Part shown: positions 1-6,744 of the stretch, in pieces | Numbering within the stretch: the first letter of the stretch is position 1 | Layout of the letters: each line of letters starts with the position of its first letter | Assembly: GCA_021731325.1 (NCBI GenBank) | Contig: JAKFXP010000100.1 | Coordinates: forward strand, 1-11,610 | DNA from: Parcubacteria group bacterium | GTDB lineage: Bacteria > Patescibacteriota > Minisyncoccia > Phycocordibacterales > UBA12088 | Length of the DNA: 11,610 nt | Reading direction: 5' to 3' | Translations under genes and position numbers: made by a program | The notes under the pieces: model-generated | Databases searched by the model: none | Told to the model about the DNA's origin: nothing | Seen by the model: only the letters and a program-made list of their open reading frames with translations

Positions 1-2384
1 GTGTGCCGTGGTGTGATTCGTGTAAGACGGTGCTTGCAAACGAGCAGATTGTGGCAGGTGCCTGTGAGCGCTGTGGTACCCCGGTGGTGCAAAAAGACCT
101 TGATCAATGGTTTTTTAAGATTACCGATTACGCGGAACGATTGCTTGCTGATCTCGACTCCCTTGATTGGCCTGAGGAGATCAAGCAAGCACAGCGTGAA
201 TGGATTGGAAAAAGTGAAGGATCGACACTCACTTTTGCCATCGCCGGACAGAAAGAAACTGTTGAGGTGTTTACCACGCGCCCTGATACGCTCTACGGGG
301 TGACCTACCTGGTAATCGCTCCCGAACATGAGCTTGTAGCTGCACTGTCCACGCGTATTGAGAATTGGGATGAGGTATCTATATATATAGAACAAACCAA
401 AGCAAAAAAAGAGCTTGAGCGGAAAGAAGGGAAAGAAAAGACGGGAGTGGAGCTCAAAGGTATCAAAGCAATCAATCCGGCAACGCGTGAAGAGGTACCC
501 GTCTGGATTGCTGACTACGTGCTCGCCAGTTACGGAACAGGAGCCATTATGGCAGTACCCGCTCATGATGAGCGGGACTATGCATTTGCACAGATACACA
601 GTCTGCCGATACGCCAAGTAGTGGTGCCGTGCGCAGATGATACCACCAATCCTCCCCAGCCAGGCATGCAGGAGGTACAGCGAGATACAGTTATTGTACA
701 TCTCAAAGATAAGGCAACAGGAACATTTGCGTTGCTTGATTGGCACGGATCCCTTGAGGGTATTACCACAGCCGTTATGGGTGGTATAGAGCAGGGTCAA
801 ACTCCCGAAGAGGCAGTACATGCTGAAATCAAAGAAGAGGCAGGGCTTAGCAACGTTACGATTGTTAAAAAGCTTCCCTGGATTACTGCTGCGCGGTACT
901 GTGCCTCACATAAGGGAGAAAATCGTTGTGCAGTGGCGCATGTATTTTTGGCAGAGGTAGAACATCGCAACAACCAAGAAGTGATTGCGGAGTCCGAGCA
1001 AACTCTACACACGCTTGTGTGGGTCGAAGAGACAGAGGTGTTGCGTCGACTGACGCCTGACCACCAAAAGCAGGTGTGGCAATTACTCCATACGGACACA
1101 GCACTCCCCGCCCACGGTTTTTTGATGGATTCAGGTTTACATACTGGCCTCACTACTATTGAGGGACAAGGCGCTATTACCGAGCAGGTAGGGGGACATA
1201 TGACGACCCAATATCGTCTCCGCGACTGGCTTCTCTCTCGACAGCGATACTGGGGCTGCCCGATACCTATCGTGTACGATCCTACAGGGAAGCCGCATGC
1301 CGTACCCGACGAACACCTTCCCTGGACACTGCCTACTGACGTGGATTTTACCCCAACGGGAGAGGCTCCCCTTGCGCGCAGTGTCGAGCTCAAGGAGCGT
1401 ACCGAACGTATCTTTGGTAAGGGGTGGACTCCCGAGGTTGATACGATGGATACCTTTGTGGACTCTTCGTGGTACTTTTTGCGGTACCTTGACTCCCATA
1501 ACACCCAAGAATTTTCTTCACCCGAAAAACAAAAAATGTGGATGCCGGTCGACCGCTACAGTGGGGGTGCAGAGCATACCACGATGCACTTACTCTATTC
1601 GCGATTCTTCTATAAAGCACTGCATGATTTAGGACTGGTGACCGAGAGTGAGCCGTATCACACGCGGATGAGTCGTGGACTTATCCTTGGACCCGATGGA
1701 CAAAAGATGAGTAAGTCAAAAGGAAATGTCATTGACCCCGACGAACATGTTGCACGAGTAGGCGCTGATACCGTTAAAACGTACCTTGCCTTTATTGGTC
1801 CCTATAATGAAGTGGGGCAGTACCCCTGGGATTTGGGAGGGATTGCGGGAGTGCGACGATTTCTTGAGCGGGTGTGGAATATGCGTGCGAAAGTCACCTC
1901 GTCTACAGACACATCTCCCGATGATATCACGCTCATACTACACCAAACGATCAAAAAAGTTGGTGAGGATATTGAGGCGTTTAAGCTCAATACGGCTATC
2001 AGCCAGCTCATGATCCTCGTTAATGCTCTTGAGAAACAACCTTCAGTATCCGCATACTCATACTCGATACTCATACGTCTCGTGGCGCCCTTTGCCCCGC
2101 ATCTTACCGAAGAGATATGGTCACTCGTAGGTTATACCACTTCCATACATTGTGAAGAGTGGCCTACCTACGATTCAACAGTACTTGAGAAGGCTGAGGT
2201 TACTATCACTGTACAGGTAAACGGTAAAGTTCGAGGTACGTTTGTTGCACCACCCAACCTTTCCAAGGAGGATATGGTAGTCCATGCGCGTGCATTGGAT
2301 ACCATCCAGCCATGGCTTGTGGGAGGTGCCGTTATGCGAGAAGTAGTAGTCCCTGGCCGTTTGGTAAATCTTGTGGTAAAATAG
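1..2384 (+). CDS. leuS: Leucyl-tRNA synthetase with a Nudix domain in its editing domain (5'-partial)
   Basis: This class I synthetase attaches leucine to tRNA-Leu in the cytoplasm. The first complete codon is at 3; the real start and the HIGH motif lie upstream. Residue numbers count from that codon. A zinc-ribbon C4xxC7...C21xxC24 is followed by the CP1 editing domain, with the T-rich motif TTRPDT (91-96) and VPAHDERD (185-192), whose D189 matches the conserved editing Asp. A Nudix domain (about 227-362) then interrupts CP1. CP1 resumes at GFLMDSG (372-378). The catalytic core follows (YRLRDWLLSRQRYWG, 404-418; KMSKS, 568-572), then the anticodon-binding helices and the C-terminal tRNA-binding domain (about 730-793). 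The frame is open throughout, so the insertion is part of the protein. The LeuRS assignment is secure from these motifs. I recall similar insertions in Patescibacteria LeuRS but cannot verify that here. The gene ends TAG with no clear terminator before the next promoter. Confidence 0.97.
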   Translation, partial: VPWCDSCKTVLANEQIVAGACERCGTPVVQKDLDQWFFKITDYAERLLADLDSLDWPEEIKQAQREWIGKSEGSTLTFAIAGQKETVEVFTTRPDTLYGVTYLVIAPEHELVAALSTRIENWDEVSIYIEQTKAKKELERKEGKEKTGVELKGIKAINPATREEVPVWIADYVLASYGTGAIMAVPAHDERDYAFAQIHSLPIRQVVVPCADDTTNPPQPGMQEVQRDTVIVHLKDKATGTFALLDWHGSLEGITTAVMGGIEQGQTPEEAVHAEIKEEAGLSNVTIVKKLPWITAARYCASHKGENRCAVAHVFLAEVEHRNNQEVIAESEQTLHTLVWVEETEVLRRLTPDHQKQVWQLLHTDTALPAHGFLMDSGLHTGLTTIEGQGAITEQVGGHMTTQYRLRDWLLSRQRYWGCPIPIVYDPTGKPHAVPDEHLPWTLPTDVDFTPTGEAPLARSVELKERTERIFGKGWTPEVDTMDTFVDSSWYFLRYLDSHNTQEFSSPEKQKMWMPVDRYSGGAEHTTMHLLYSRFFYKALHDLGLVTESEPYHTRMSRGLILGPDGQKMSKSKGNVIDPDEHVARVGADTVKTYLAFIGPYNEVGQYPWDLGGIAGVRRFLERVWNMRAKVTSSTDTSPDDITLILHQTIKKVGEDIEAFKLNTAISQLMILVNALEKQPSVSAYSYSILIRLVAPFAPHLTEEIWSLVGYTTSIHCEEWPTYDSTVLEKAEVTITVQVNGKVRGTFVAPPNLSKEDMVVHARALDTIQPWLVGGAVMREVVVPGRLVNLVVK
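681..1088 (+). other. Nudix hydrolase domain inserted in the LeuRS CP1 editing domain
   Basis: This is a domain-level feature within leuS, residues about 227-362. The Nudix box spans 780-848 and reads as G-x5-Q-x7-A-E-I-K-E-E-A-G-L against the consensus G-x5-E-x7-R-E-U-x-E-E-x-G-U. The metal-binding glutamates E275, E278 and E279 are kept. The first box Glu is Gln (Q266) and the Arg is Ala (A274). Strands precede the box (DTVIVHL, FALLDW) and follow it (CAVAHVFLAEV, TLVWVEE), as in a Nudix fold. Nudix enzymes cleave nucleoside diphosphates linked to another group; the substrate here is unknown. The domain sits just after the editing Asp loop, so it may act on, or sense, a nucleotide linked to aminoacylation or editing. 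That role is inference, and a purely structural role is equally possible. Confidence 0.88.
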
Positions 2385-2397
2385 TGCCTACAAAAAC

Positions 2398-2426
2398 TTG
2401 ACGTTAGTAAATGGGTGTGCTATTTT
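2398..2426 (+). promoter_or_regulatory. Sigma-70-type promoter of the sigma-region-4/HARE-HTH gene
   Basis: A -35 box TTGACG (2398-2403) is separated by exactly 17 bases from a -10 box TATTTT (2421-2426). The -10 is preceded by TGC, giving an extended -10 element. The predicted transcription start near 2433 leaves a leader of about 64 bases before the ATG at 2497, with no Shine-Dalgarno site. It is one of only two promoters in the window with a recognisable -35 box. Confidence 0.65.
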
Positions 2427-2496
2427 GTATTAATCCCGTATGCGGCAAGGGTGATTCGATTACATACATTTTATTATTACTATTGTTTACAAGCAT

Positions 2497-3537
2497 ATGG
2501 CTGAAAAACTCTCGTTTAAACCAAAGAACATAGTGAAACGACTGCTCAACGTGCTTCCTGAGCGTGCACAGGCGGTCTTAACGAGTCGCTATGGGCTTGG
2601 TGCAAATACTGCTCCGGTGACCCTCGAGGCGATTGGTCAGGAATACAACATCACGCGTGAACGAGTTCGTCAGATTGAAAACTACGCACTGGCAACCATT
2701 CGAAAATCAGACATCTTTAAAAATGAACAAGCGGCATTTGATGAAGTTCGCGAGATTATTGAGCGCATGGGCTCCGTGGTTTCTGAAGAAGAATTACTTG
2801 AATCACTCTCAAAAGACGCAAGTACGCGCAACCACATCCATCTCCTCTTGGTATTAGGTGAGGCGTTTGTAAAAGAAAAAGAGACCGACGAGTTCCATCA
2901 TCGATGGCACATTGATGCAGAATTGGCGGAGAACGTACATCACTCACTTCGCCGCCTCTACGACGCCCTCGATGACGATGAATTAGTAGAAGAGTCTGCG
3001 CTCATCGATGCATTTTTGCGTGAGCTTCGCGAGGTCAATCAGACCTACAAGAATGAAGAAGTGGTGAAGCGTTGGCTTGGACTCAGTAAGAGTATCGGCA
3101 AAAACCCCCTCGGTGAGTGGGGCAGGGCACATTCTCCCAACGTGCGTGCCAAAGGTATGCGAGATTACGCATACCTGGTCATCAAGCGCCATGGTTCTCC
3201 CATGCATTTTCGTGAAGTTGCAAACACCATCTCCGAACTCTTTAACCGGAAGGCGCATGAAGCAACGTGCCACAATGAACTTATTAAAGATGCTCGATTC
3301 GTATTGGTTGGTCGTGGTATCTACGCACTCAAAGAGTGGGGATACAATGCCGGACCGGTACGTGAGGTCATCGCTGAAATACTTTTGCAGCAGGGGCCAC
3401 TTACTCGTGAAGAGGTGATTGATTCGGTGCGTAAAGAACGATATGTAAAGGATAATACTATTTTTATCAACCTGCAGGACTCGAGCCGCTTTGGTCGTGA
3501 TACCGAAGGACGCTATTTCATTCGTGAAAAGAAATAA
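2497..3537 (+). CDS. Transcription-regulator-like protein: sigma-70 region 4 plus HARE-type winged helices
   Basis: A 346-residue cytoplasmic protein likely to bind DNA and/or RNA polymerase. Residues about 12-72 resemble sigma-70 region 4, the -35-recognising helix-turn-helix, with core TLEAIGQEYNITRERVRQIE (42-61). The middle (about 75-215) is helical, acidic and unrecognised. Residues about 219-281 (from GMRDYAYLVIK to GIYALKEWGY) look like a HARE-HTH winged helix, as in RNA polymerase delta subunit and ASXL-type proteins. Residues about 284-343 look like another winged helix (VREVIAEILLQQGPLTREEV). Sigma regions 2 and 3 are absent, so it should not melt promoters alone and is unlikely to be a true sigma factor. 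The ATG at 2497 has no Shine-Dalgarno site. The gene stands alone between its own promoter and a terminator. Its regulon is unknown. Confidence is high for region 4, good for the HARE-HTH and moderate for the last winged helix. Confidence 0.85.
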   Translation: MAEKLSFKPKNIVKRLLNVLPERAQAVLTSRYGLGANTAPVTLEAIGQEYNITRERVRQIENYALATIRKSDIFKNEQAAFDEVREIIERMGSVVSEEELLESLSKDASTRNHIHLLLVLGEAFVKEKETDEFHHRWHIDAELAENVHHSLRRLYDALDDDELVEESALIDAFLRELREVNQTYKNEEVVKRWLGLSKSIGKNPLGEWGRAHSPNVRAKGMRDYAYLVIKRHGSPMHFREVANTISELFNRKAHEATCHNELIKDARFVLVGRGIYALKEWGYNAGPVREVIAEILLQQGPLTREEVIDSVRKERYVKDNTIFINLQDSSRFGRDTEGRYFIREKK

Positions 3538-3550
3538 ACGCTCATCCCCG

Positions 3551-3576
3551 AAAAGAACGCCTTTGGGCGTTTTTTT
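3551..3576 (+). terminator. Rho-independent terminator
   Basis: The stem AACGCC (3556-3561) pairs with GGCGTT (3566-3571) around a TTTG loop. It is followed by a T run (to 3576) that can pair with the A-rich stretch at 3551-3554. It lies 14 bases after the regulator's stop codon and ends that transcription unit. It is the only textbook intrinsic terminator I see in the window. Confidence 0.85.
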
Positions 3577-3622
3577 ATTCACTACTATAACCCACCGCGT
3601 TTATTCATCCCGTAGCATCCTC

Positions 3623-3631
3623 TGGTATACT
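3623..3631 (+). promoter_or_regulatory. Extended -10 promoter, predicted leaderless start
   Basis: TGGTATACT contains a -10 TATACT (3626-3631) with the TGn extension. No convincing -35 box is present 16-18 bases upstream. The ATG at 3640 lies only eight bases after the box, so transcription would begin at or next to the start codon. The same nine bases recur upstream of mltG. Confidence 0.55.
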
Positions 3632-3639
3632 ACTTGGTA

Positions 3640-4914
3640 ATGCAAGCATCCGATCTCACTGCCCAAGTAGCACAGGTATCATTTTCGCTCGCCGATCAAT
3701 TAGGGAAGGCGTTTGATATCTTGGGGATTATTTTTCACTACTCACCCTACATAGCACCACCGATACTCATCGTGCTCTTTGCGCGGGTGTGGATGGAATA
3801 TGTGCGTGCTCGCTTCATTGCTTCACAAGAACAGGTCTTGCTTGAGCTCCGGTTGCCTCAAGAAGTATTCAAATCACCGGCGGCAATGCAGGCGGTGATT
3901 GACGGGCTATATATCCGTGGAGGGGAGTCAACATTCATCGATAGACTCTGGCTTGGCAAAGTGCGATTGTGGTATAGCTTTGAAGTGGTATCACTTGAGG
4001 GGCAGGTACATATGTATGTATGGGTACGCAAATCATTCCGCAAACTTGTCGAACGTACGTTTTATGCACATTACCCCGACATTGAAATTATCGAGGCAGA
4101 AGATTATGCACTCACCTTTCCCTTTGCGCTCGAAAAACACAATATGTACGGTATTGACTTTAAGTTGGGAGCCGCAATTGGTATCCCTATTCGTACCTAC
4201 ATTGATTATAAGTTAGACCAGACCTCGACCAAAGAAGAACAGAAAATTGATCCCATTGCGCATATGTGGGAATATTTGGGGTCGCTCGGAAAAGGTGAGT
4301 ATTTGTGGATTCAGATACTTGCGCGGGCACATCGCAAAGAAGACATTACCTTTGGCCATGTGCACAACACGAAGTCGTATGAACAAATAGCCAAAGAAGA
4401 GATTGGTCGGATTAGAAAGAATCCCGAGGAAGTTATTTTGTTTCCTGATGGGGGACAGGGTAAGACCTTGAGTGATCGCCAGCTCAAGCAGGTGCAGGCG
4501 ATGAATCGGACGATCCTTTCGACGACCCACTGGGATGTCGGTATTCGGTCTATTTACATTGCGGAACATGAACAGTTTGACGGCTCTGCTATTACCGGTA
4601 TGCGCACTATGTGGCAACCCTTCGGTGCTCCCGGATACAATTCAATCACCGGTGACGGGTCGCGGTGGCAGGATATATTTGATTACCCCTGGCAAGACTT
4701 TAATGGATATCGAGAAAACAAGAAAAAAATACAGATTGTAGACGCGTATCGTCGGCGCTCATGGTTCCATTTGCCCTACCGATTTAAACACTTCATGATG
4801 ACGAGTGAAGAATTGGCTACGATCTTCCATATACCAGGCACCACGATACGAACGGCAACCGTGCAGCGGATCAGTTCCACCCGTGCGCAAGCGCCTTCAA
4901 ACCTTCCGATTTAA
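3640..4914 (+). CDS. Membrane-anchored DUF8128-like protein, unknown function
   Basis: A 424-residue protein with one hydrophobic segment (about 36-55, IAPPILIVLFARV) near the N-terminus and a large soluble part. From memory it resembles Patescibacteria proteins annotated DUF8128, often next to or fused with TraD/VirD4-like type IV coupling ATPases. The matching landmarks are LELRLPQEVFKSPAAM (68-83), a strand-rich stretch ending YAHYPDIEIIEAEDY (142-156), and a C-terminal segment ELATIFHIPGTTI (391-403) then NLPI. The C-terminus ends where the ATPase begins in those fusions, and no ATPase or other secretion gene is present here. I chose ATG 3640 over the in-frame TTG at 3634 because the TTG would lie upstream of the predicted transcription start. 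Fold and function are unknown; the family link is a recollection needing a profile search. Confidence 0.7.
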   Translation: MQASDLTAQVAQVSFSLADQLGKAFDILGIIFHYSPYIAPPILIVLFARVWMEYVRARFIASQEQVLLELRLPQEVFKSPAAMQAVIDGLYIRGGESTFIDRLWLGKVRLWYSFEVVSLEGQVHMYVWVRKSFRKLVERTFYAHYPDIEIIEAEDYALTFPFALEKHNMYGIDFKLGAAIGIPIRTYIDYKLDQTSTKEEQKIDPIAHMWEYLGSLGKGEYLWIQILARAHRKEDITFGHVHNTKSYEQIAKEEIGRIRKNPEEVILFPDGGQGKTLSDRQLKQVQAMNRTILSTTHWDVGIRSIYIAEHEQFDGSAITGMRTMWQPFGAPGYNSITGDGSRWQDIFDYPWQDFNGYRENKKKIQIVDAYRRRSWFHLPYRFKHFMMTSEELATIFHIPGTTIRTATVQRISSTRAQAPSNLPI

Positions 4915-4933
4915 TGCCGCTACGAGACCTCCG

Positions 4934-4942
4934 TGGTATACT
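4934..4942 (+). promoter_or_regulatory. Extended -10 promoter of mltG
   Basis: TGGTATACT (TATACT at 4937-4942), identical over nine bases to the box before the preceding gene. No good -35 is visible. The predicted start near 4949 gives a leader of about 28 bases to the ATG at 4977. A weak CAGG lies nine bases upstream of the ATG. Confidence 0.5.
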
Positions 4943-4976
4943 AGCAGGTACTCTTCATATTCGACACAGGTAGCAT

Positions 4977-6023
4977 ATGGAATCATTCTTTGAGCGTATA
5001 CGTCGCATAGTGCAAGCAGGTCGTGTTGCTCGGCATCAGACTATTCGTGCGATGCCACGAGGGCCATCAGCGAGTACTCTTGCTTATGTTGCAGGGGTAA
5101 CGCTCGGGGTATGTGTGTGCACGAGTGGGTGGTTGTTTTATGGCGTATACCAACCATCTCCCCTTTTTCCGGTACGCACTATTATCACGATTCCCGAAGG
5201 GGCAACGATAACGGACACGGCATATCTCCTTGAGAATGAAGGTGCGGTACGCTCTGCACTGTCGCTCCGCGTACTCGCACACGTTATGAGCGATAGGATA
5301 CAAGTGCAGGCGGGAGATTATTTTTTTGACCGTCCCCTCACGCTTCTTGAGGTGACCAAGCGGATCACACGTGGCGACTTTGGTCTTGAGCCTGTTGATA
5401 TTACTATTCCCGAAGGGGCAACCACCTATCAGATGGCAGAGATATTTTCAGAAAATCTTATGCGCTTCGATCCTGCAACATTTTTGATGCTCGCACGTGA
5501 CAAAGAGGGGTATCTCTATCCGGATACGTATACCTTTCTCCCTAATGCGACCGTGAGCCAAGTTCTCGACGCGCTCGAACGTACGTTTTATGAGCGTATC
5601 CGACCACTCGAAACAACCATCGCTTCATCAGGTAAGCCCATTCACGAAATTATCACCATGGCTTCACTGCTTGAAAAAGAAGCGTGGGATGATGACGAAC
5701 GTAAGCAGATCGCGGGAGTGTTGTGGCACCGCATTGATATCAACATGCCCCTCCAGGTTGATGCGGTGTTTGGATACATAAAAGGTACCGGGACTTTTAA
5801 TCCAAAGTTTTCTGATCTGGAAGTAGAATCACCCTATAATACGTATAAAAACAAAGGGTTGCCCCCCGGGCCAATCGGCAGCCCGTCAATCAGCTCCATA
5901 GAAGCTGCTGCACAACCGGTACCTACTGATGCACTCTTTTACCTACATGGCAGAGATGGGGAGCTCCATATTGCAAAAAATTTTAAGGAACATCTCGTAA
6001 ATCGGCGACGATATCTTGATTAG
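4977..6023 (+). CDS. mltG: Endolytic murein transglycosylase MltG (YceG-like)
   Basis: MltG cleaves nascent glycan strands in the cell wall and is thought to set their length. The 348-residue protein has a basic cytoplasmic N-terminus, one membrane segment (about 36-57) and an extracytoplasmic part. Two LysM-like repeats each begin with ITIPEGAT (about 70-77 and 142-149). The YceG catalytic domain shows EGYLYPDTYTF (177-187), ASLLEKEA (229-236; E233 aligns with catalytic E218 of E. coli MltG), SPYNTY (285-290) and GLPPGPIGSP (294-303). Length matches the family. ATG 4977 is supported by the promoter and by a normal N-terminus. It is probably transcribed separately from the upstream gene, 62 bases away. 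No terminator follows. Confidence 0.95.
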   Translation: MESFFERIRRIVQAGRVARHQTIRAMPRGPSASTLAYVAGVTLGVCVCTSGWLFYGVYQPSPLFPVRTIITIPEGATITDTAYLLENEGAVRSALSLRVLAHVMSDRIQVQAGDYFFDRPLTLLEVTKRITRGDFGLEPVDITIPEGATTYQMAEIFSENLMRFDPATFLMLARDKEGYLYPDTYTFLPNATVSQVLDALERTFYERIRPLETTIASSGKPIHEIITMASLLEKEAWDDDERKQIAGVLWHRIDINMPLQVDAVFGYIKGTGTFNPKFSDLEVESPYNTYKNKGLPPGPIGSPSISSIEAAAQPVPTDALFYLHGRDGELHIAKNFKEHLVNRRRYLD

Positions 6024-6069
6024 AGGGAGGGTTGTATCTGGTCGATTGGTACCGTATCACATCCTCATA

Positions 6070-6665
6070 ATGATCTACACAAAACCCTTTAGTGAGCTTA
6101 CTAAACACGATGCCGACACTGCAGGCGGCAAGGGCGCGTCCCTCTTCACTCCACGCGCTATCTTCTACCGTATCGAAAAAGGTCTGGGCGAGAGTCACGT
6201 GTCGGTCGCGGTCGTGGTGCAAAAAATGGTCGAGAGTGAATCCTCGGGCATTGCCTTCAGCGTGCACCCCGTGACCGAAGACAGAAACCAGCTCATCATC
6301 GAAGCCGGTTGGGGTTTGGGCGAAGCGATTGTGTCAGGGAGTATTACGCCGGATAGTTACGTGGTGGAGAAAGAAGACGGAAAGTAGAAGACACGGTTAA
6401 AGCACCTGCGAGTATGAAAATCATCAATCGCAACATTGCAGAACAGACCCGAGGGATATACCGTCGTGCTGATGGGAACGGTTCTGAGTGGCGGGATATA
6501 GCGCCCGAAAAGGGAAGCCGGCAAGTCCTCTCCGATACCGAGATCCTTGAGCTCTCCGAGCTGATCCTCAAGATTGAGGATCACTACGGCTTCCCGGTCG
6601 ACATTGAGTGGGTGCGGGAAAATGGGAAGTTTTACATCGTGCAGAGTAGGCCGATTACGACACTT
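6070..6665 (+). pseudogene. ppsA: Phosphoenolpyruvate synthase remnant (internal deletion, frameshift, C-terminal loss)
   Basis: An intact PEP synthase makes phosphoenolpyruvate from pyruvate and ATP, using an ATP-grasp domain, a phosphohistidine domain and a PEP/pyruvate barrel. Only pieces of the ATP-grasp domain survive. The N-terminal KPFSELTKHDADTAGGKGAS (6082-6141) runs straight into LFTPRAIFYRIEKGL, which normally lies over 100 residues later. VQKMVESESSGIAFSVHPV and GLGEAIVSGSITPDSYVV follow. Frame 1 stops at 6385-6387, and homology continues in frame 3 (KIINRNIAEQTRGIYR, then DIEW, then YIVQSRPITTL to about 6665). A one-base loss near 6378-6386 would explain the shift. The two downstream domains are absent; mnmA follows at once. 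Third positions look slightly more GC-rich than in neighbours. I judge it non-functional: the frameshift could be a sequencing error, but the deletion and truncation could not. Confidence 0.85.
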
Positions 6666-6719
6666 TCAGCTTCCGTGGTTCTTGATTGTAGATCATACCT
6701 AAGGAGTATTGCATTTCAA

Positions 6720-6728
6720 TGCTATATG
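6720..6728 (+). promoter_or_regulatory. Possible extended -10 promoter of mnmA
   Basis: TGCTATATG gives a TGn-TATATG extended -10 (box at 6723-6728) without a matching -35. Transcription would start near 6735, about ten bases before the ATG at 6745. AAGGGG lies just before the ATG but only two bases away, too close for a normal Shine-Dalgarno site. The 6666-6719 stretch between the pseudogene homology and this box shows nothing else. Confidence 0.35.
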
Positions 6729-6744
6729 TGTCACAACAAGGGGT

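Noticed and set aside
378..391. A 14-base perfect palindrome, TCTATATATATAGA.
   Set aside because: It is in frame within the CP1 coding region (Ser-Ile-Tyr-Ile-Glu) and is a simple AT alternation, so chance or codon choice explains it.
797..1504. A 235-codon open frame on the minus strand inside leuS.
   Set aside because: It lies wholly antisense to a conserved, motif-rich gene; its translation is low-complexity (Ser/Arg/Cys-rich) with no recognisable domain and no promoter.
2431..2458. A possible hairpin, CCC...GGG, in the leader of the regulator gene.
   Set aside because: Only three base pairs around an 11-base loop, with mismatches beyond; too weak to call.
2983..3582. A 199-codon open frame on the minus strand antisense to the regulator.
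   Set aside because: It runs through the + strand terminator and the conserved winged-helix coding region, and its product has no recognisable domain.
3634..3639. TTG start two codons before ATG 3640.
   Set aside because: It would start two bases after the -10 box, upstream of the expected transcription start.
6709..6744. An upstream in-frame ATG for mnmA.
   Set aside because: The added twelve residues do not match MnmA N-termini, and the position precedes the likely promoter.
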